From: AG2 sp036493735
Lineage (GTDB): Bacteria > Gemmatimonadota > Gemmatimonadetes > Gemmatimonadales > Gemmatimonadaceae
Direction: 5' to 3'
Assembly (NCBI GenBank): GCA_036493735.1
Contig: DASXPH010000019.1
Coordinates: 62,001-126,000 of the forward strand
DNA length: 64,000 nucleotides
Numbering within the stretch: the stretch's first letter is position 1; every line of letters starts with the position of its first letter. The notes below the pieces were generated by a model that ran no database searches, was not told the DNA's origin, and saw only the letters and a program-made list of their open reading frames with translations. Of this stretch, positions 62,283 to 64,000 are shown piece by piece. The position numbers and the translations under genes were made by a program.

Positions 62283-62836
62283 TTGAGGGTCCGATGCAGC
62301 CAGCCCTTCGCCTTGGTCCAGTCACGGCGCACCGTGCGCGCCGTCACGCCGAGTACTTCCGCGGTCTCCGCCTCGGTGAGACCGCCAAAGAATCGACATT
62401 CGACCACCCTGCTGAGCCGCTCGTCGATGCGACTGAGCTCCTGGAGGGCGTCGTGGATCGCCAGCAGCGTGTCGGCTCTCTCCTCGGCAACGAGCATATC
62501 GTCGGTGAGCGTCACGCGCCGTGGCGCCCCGCCGCGCTTGTCGGCGAGGTATCGGCGCGCGTAGTCCACGAGGATCCGGCGCATCGCATGGGCCGCGACG
62601 GCGAAGAAGTGGGCGCGATCGGTAAATCCCACGCGCGTCTGATCCACGAGCTTGAGGTAGGCCTCGTGGACAAGCGCCGTGGTATCGAGCGTGTGCCCGT
62701 GCCACTCGCGCTGCAGTTGACGGTGGGCGATGCGCCGCAACTCGTCGTAGACCAGGGGGAAGAGCGTTTCCCTCGCCGCCGGTTCGCCCGCAACCCATGC
62801 CTGAAGCTGAGCGGTGATGTCCGCGGCGTGTGGCAT
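62279..62836 (-). CDS. ECF-like sigma factor, Sig-70 X6 type
   Basis: A 185-residue RNA polymerase sigma factor. Region 2 is visible in LFPLVYDELRRIAHRQLQRE, ALVHEAYLKLVDQTRVGFTD, RAHFFAVAAHAMRRILVDYA; region 4 in LSRIDERLSRVVECRFFGGL, TEAETAEVLGVTARTVRRDW. The HEAYLKL and RRILVDYARR phrases are diagnostic of the X6 (TIGR02999-type) group, often next to Ser/Thr kinases with TPR or WD repeats. It has no anti-sigma factor; phosphorylation by the coupled kinase is a plausible switch. GAGGAG lies 10 nt before the ATG. Confidence 0.93.
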   Translation of the reverse strand: MPHAADITAQLQAWVAGEPAARETLFPLVYDELRRIAHRQLQREWHGHTLDTTALVHEAYLKLVDQTRVGFTDRAHFFAVAAHAMRRILVDYARRYLADKRGGAPRRVTLTDDMLVAEERADTLLAIHDALQELSRIDERLSRVVECRFFGGLTEAETAEVLGVTARTVRRDWTKAKGWLHRTLK

Positions 62837-62967
62837 CGGCGGGCTTCTCCTCGAGTGGCTGCGCGCGACCCAACAATGGCCGCCTTACGCTCATCCCGCA
62901 ATCGAGACCTCCTCTGGCCGGGTTCAATCCTGTGCTCCTCAAACGCTGAACGCGCGGAAGTCGCCAT

Positions 62968-62994
62968 AAAGCGGACATGACGGATGTCCGCTTT
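62968..62994. promoter_or_regulatory. 27-bp perfect inverted repeat
   Basis: AAAGCGGACAT-GACGG-ATGTCCGCTTT: 11-bp perfect arms, 5-nt spacer, in the 237-nt interval between the divergent sigma-factor operon and the ScyD-like gene. No T-tract fits termination of either gene, so an operator or 5'-leader hairpin is likely. Confidence 0.55.
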
Positions 62995-63073
62995 CTCGGA
63001 GGTCGTGCGCCTTACGAGGATGAATGCCGCGGCCGACGGTCGCGGTGCCCCTCACTCGACGCCCGAGGCCCAG

Positions 63074-64000
63074 ATGAAAACTCGATCGGAATACCCCGCC
63101 CGCCTGCGGAGACTGCTTTGTCTCCTGTTCGGCGCCACGATCATCGCCGACTGCGCGGATTCACGGCCCGCGATGTCCGCGCCCGCGAGGATCGCGCGCG
63201 ACGAGATCGCGACGGCGGCCATGGCGCCGCTCACCCAGAGCGACGGCGTTCCGGTGATGACCGGTCTCGCGAACCCGCGCGGCCTGGCGTGGGGCCCCGA
63301 AGGCGCCCTCTACGTCGCCGAGGCCGGTCGGGGCGGGCCGGGGCCATGCTTCATTGTATTGGGCTCGACCGTCTGCTACGGTGCCACGGGCGGCGTGAGC
63401 CGATTGTGGCATGGCCAACAGGAGCGACTTGTTTCCGATCTGCCCTCGTGGGTGATCACCAGCAACAAATCGGGCCAGGCCGAGGGGCCGAACGGGATCT
63501 CGTTCAATGGTTTAGGAAACGCTTACGTGAGCGTCGGCCTCGAGGCCGATCCGGCGAAGCGAAACGCCGCGCCGGAGCTTGGCGGATTCGGGCGCATCGT
63601 GCAGCTCTCACCGTCGGCGCTCTCACCAGGACGCGGCGACGGACGCGGCGCCGCGCGCTGGGAGTTCGTCGCCGACCTGGGCCAGTATGAGTCGGATGTG
63701 AACCCCGACTGCGGCGACCGGGACAGCAACCCCTACGGCGTGCTCGCGGTGCCGGGTGGTGTGATCGTGCCTGACGCGGGCGCGAATGCGCTCGTGCGGA
63801 TGGACGCGAACGGAACGCTCTCGACGCTGGCCGCGTTCTCGAACAACACGACCGTGCCGGGCGAAGGGTGTCCGCCGGCGGCGACGCGGGATTTCGTTCC
63901 CACGTCGATCGTGGTCGGGCCCGATGGCGCGTATTACATCGGCCATTTAAATGGTCTCGCTATTCTGCCAGGGAGCTCGAACATCTGGCGGCTGGAACCG
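63074..64000 (+). CDS. ScyD/ScyE-family beta-propeller lipoprotein (partial)
   Basis: The first 309 codons of a gene that continues beyond the window. The leader LRRLLCLLFGATIIADCADS has a plausible lipobox. The mature protein matches the ScyD/ScyE family of NHL/TolB-like propellers: VMTGLANPRGLAWGPEGALY, VAEAGRGGPGPCF, PNGISFNGLGNAYVSVGLEA, DVNPDCGDRDSNPYGVLAVP, GGVIVPDAGANALVRMDANG, PTSIVVGPDGAYYIGHLNGL. The family is exported; its biochemical role is unknown apart from scytonemin clusters in cyanobacteria. The start at 63074 is set by the leader. Confidence 0.87.
   Translation, partial: MKTRSEYPARLRRLLCLLFGATIIADCADSRPAMSAPARIARDEIATAAMAPLTQSDGVPVMTGLANPRGLAWGPEGALYVAEAGRGGPGPCFIVLGSTVCYGATGGVSRLWHGQQERLVSDLPSWVITSNKSGQAEGPNGISFNGLGNAYVSVGLEADPAKRNAAPELGGFGRIVQLSPSALSPGRGDGRGAARWEFVADLGQYESDVNPDCGDRDSNPYGVLAVPGGVIVPDAGANALVRMDANGTLSTLAAFSNNTTVPGEGCPPAATRDFVPTSIVVGPDGAYYIGHLNGLAILPGSSNIWRLEP

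Overview
The window is 64 kb of GC-rich bacterial chromosome. The gene content points to a soil Gemmatimonadota, or less likely an Acidobacteriota relative. The indicators are six large duplicated orphan FtsX/MacB permeases (ADOP type), PadR partners, a Sig-70 X6 type sigma factor fused into a kinase/TonB operon, many small signal-peptide proteins, and frequent GTG/TTG starts. No rRNA, tRNA, CRISPR array, transposase, integrase or phage gene was recognised. Taxonomy is inferred from gene families only.

Region 1 (1-19 kb) has four ADOP permeases (197, 4797, 11767, 15435), a fatty-acid desaturase, PadR, RidA, a DinB/NTF2 pair facing a LysR regulator, an SRPBCC lipoprotein, and a row of tiny secreted proteins. 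Region 2 (18-27 kb) has a vanadium haloperoxidase-like lipoprotein facing a SARP/BTAD-type TPR regulator, a type IV pilin, a cluster of four small unknown genes (one only 42 codons), and a fifth ADOP permease with its PadR. Region 3 (27-34 kb) has an RhlE-like helicase, a decayed reading frame, a 20-unit 21-bp tandem array that runs into the end of a GNAT acetyltransferase, a GAF histidine kinase, two paralogous 70-residue proteins, and a Crp/Fnr regulator split by an in-frame TGA. CRP-like palindromes precede the kinase and both small paralogs.

Region 4 (33-44 kb) has a secreted Ig-like lipoprotein, a DUF2911 protein, an M50-like membrane protein, the sixth ADOP permease, a response regulator/unknown/DoxX operon with a miniature remnant of its middle gene, an ankyrin protein, and a CadC-like membrane regulator. 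Region 5 (44-52 kb) has a sulfite-oxidase-like molybdoenzyme, kaiC and kaiB, a divergent PAS histidine kinase with an RsbR-like tail, an M1-like peptidase and a CBS protein. Region 6 (52-64 kb) has a cupredoxin divergent from a fused monoheme-cytochrome/porin resembling Cyc2, an ATP-grasp peptide-ligase-like gene overlapping a small partner, and a three-gene operon with 4-nt overlaps (X6 sigma factor, Ser/Thr kinase with TPR and TolB-like repeats, TonB-dependent receptor). A partial ScyD/ScyE-like lipoprotein runs off the right edge.

Themes: envelope transport and secretion, nutrient- or stress-type signalling, and redox chemistry. The observations most worth follow-up are the Cyc2-like/cupredoxin pair, the local CRP-like operator set beside a broken crp gene, the helically phased 21-bp array, the kaiBC-kinase locus, and a strongly over-represented heptamer CGTTAGG.
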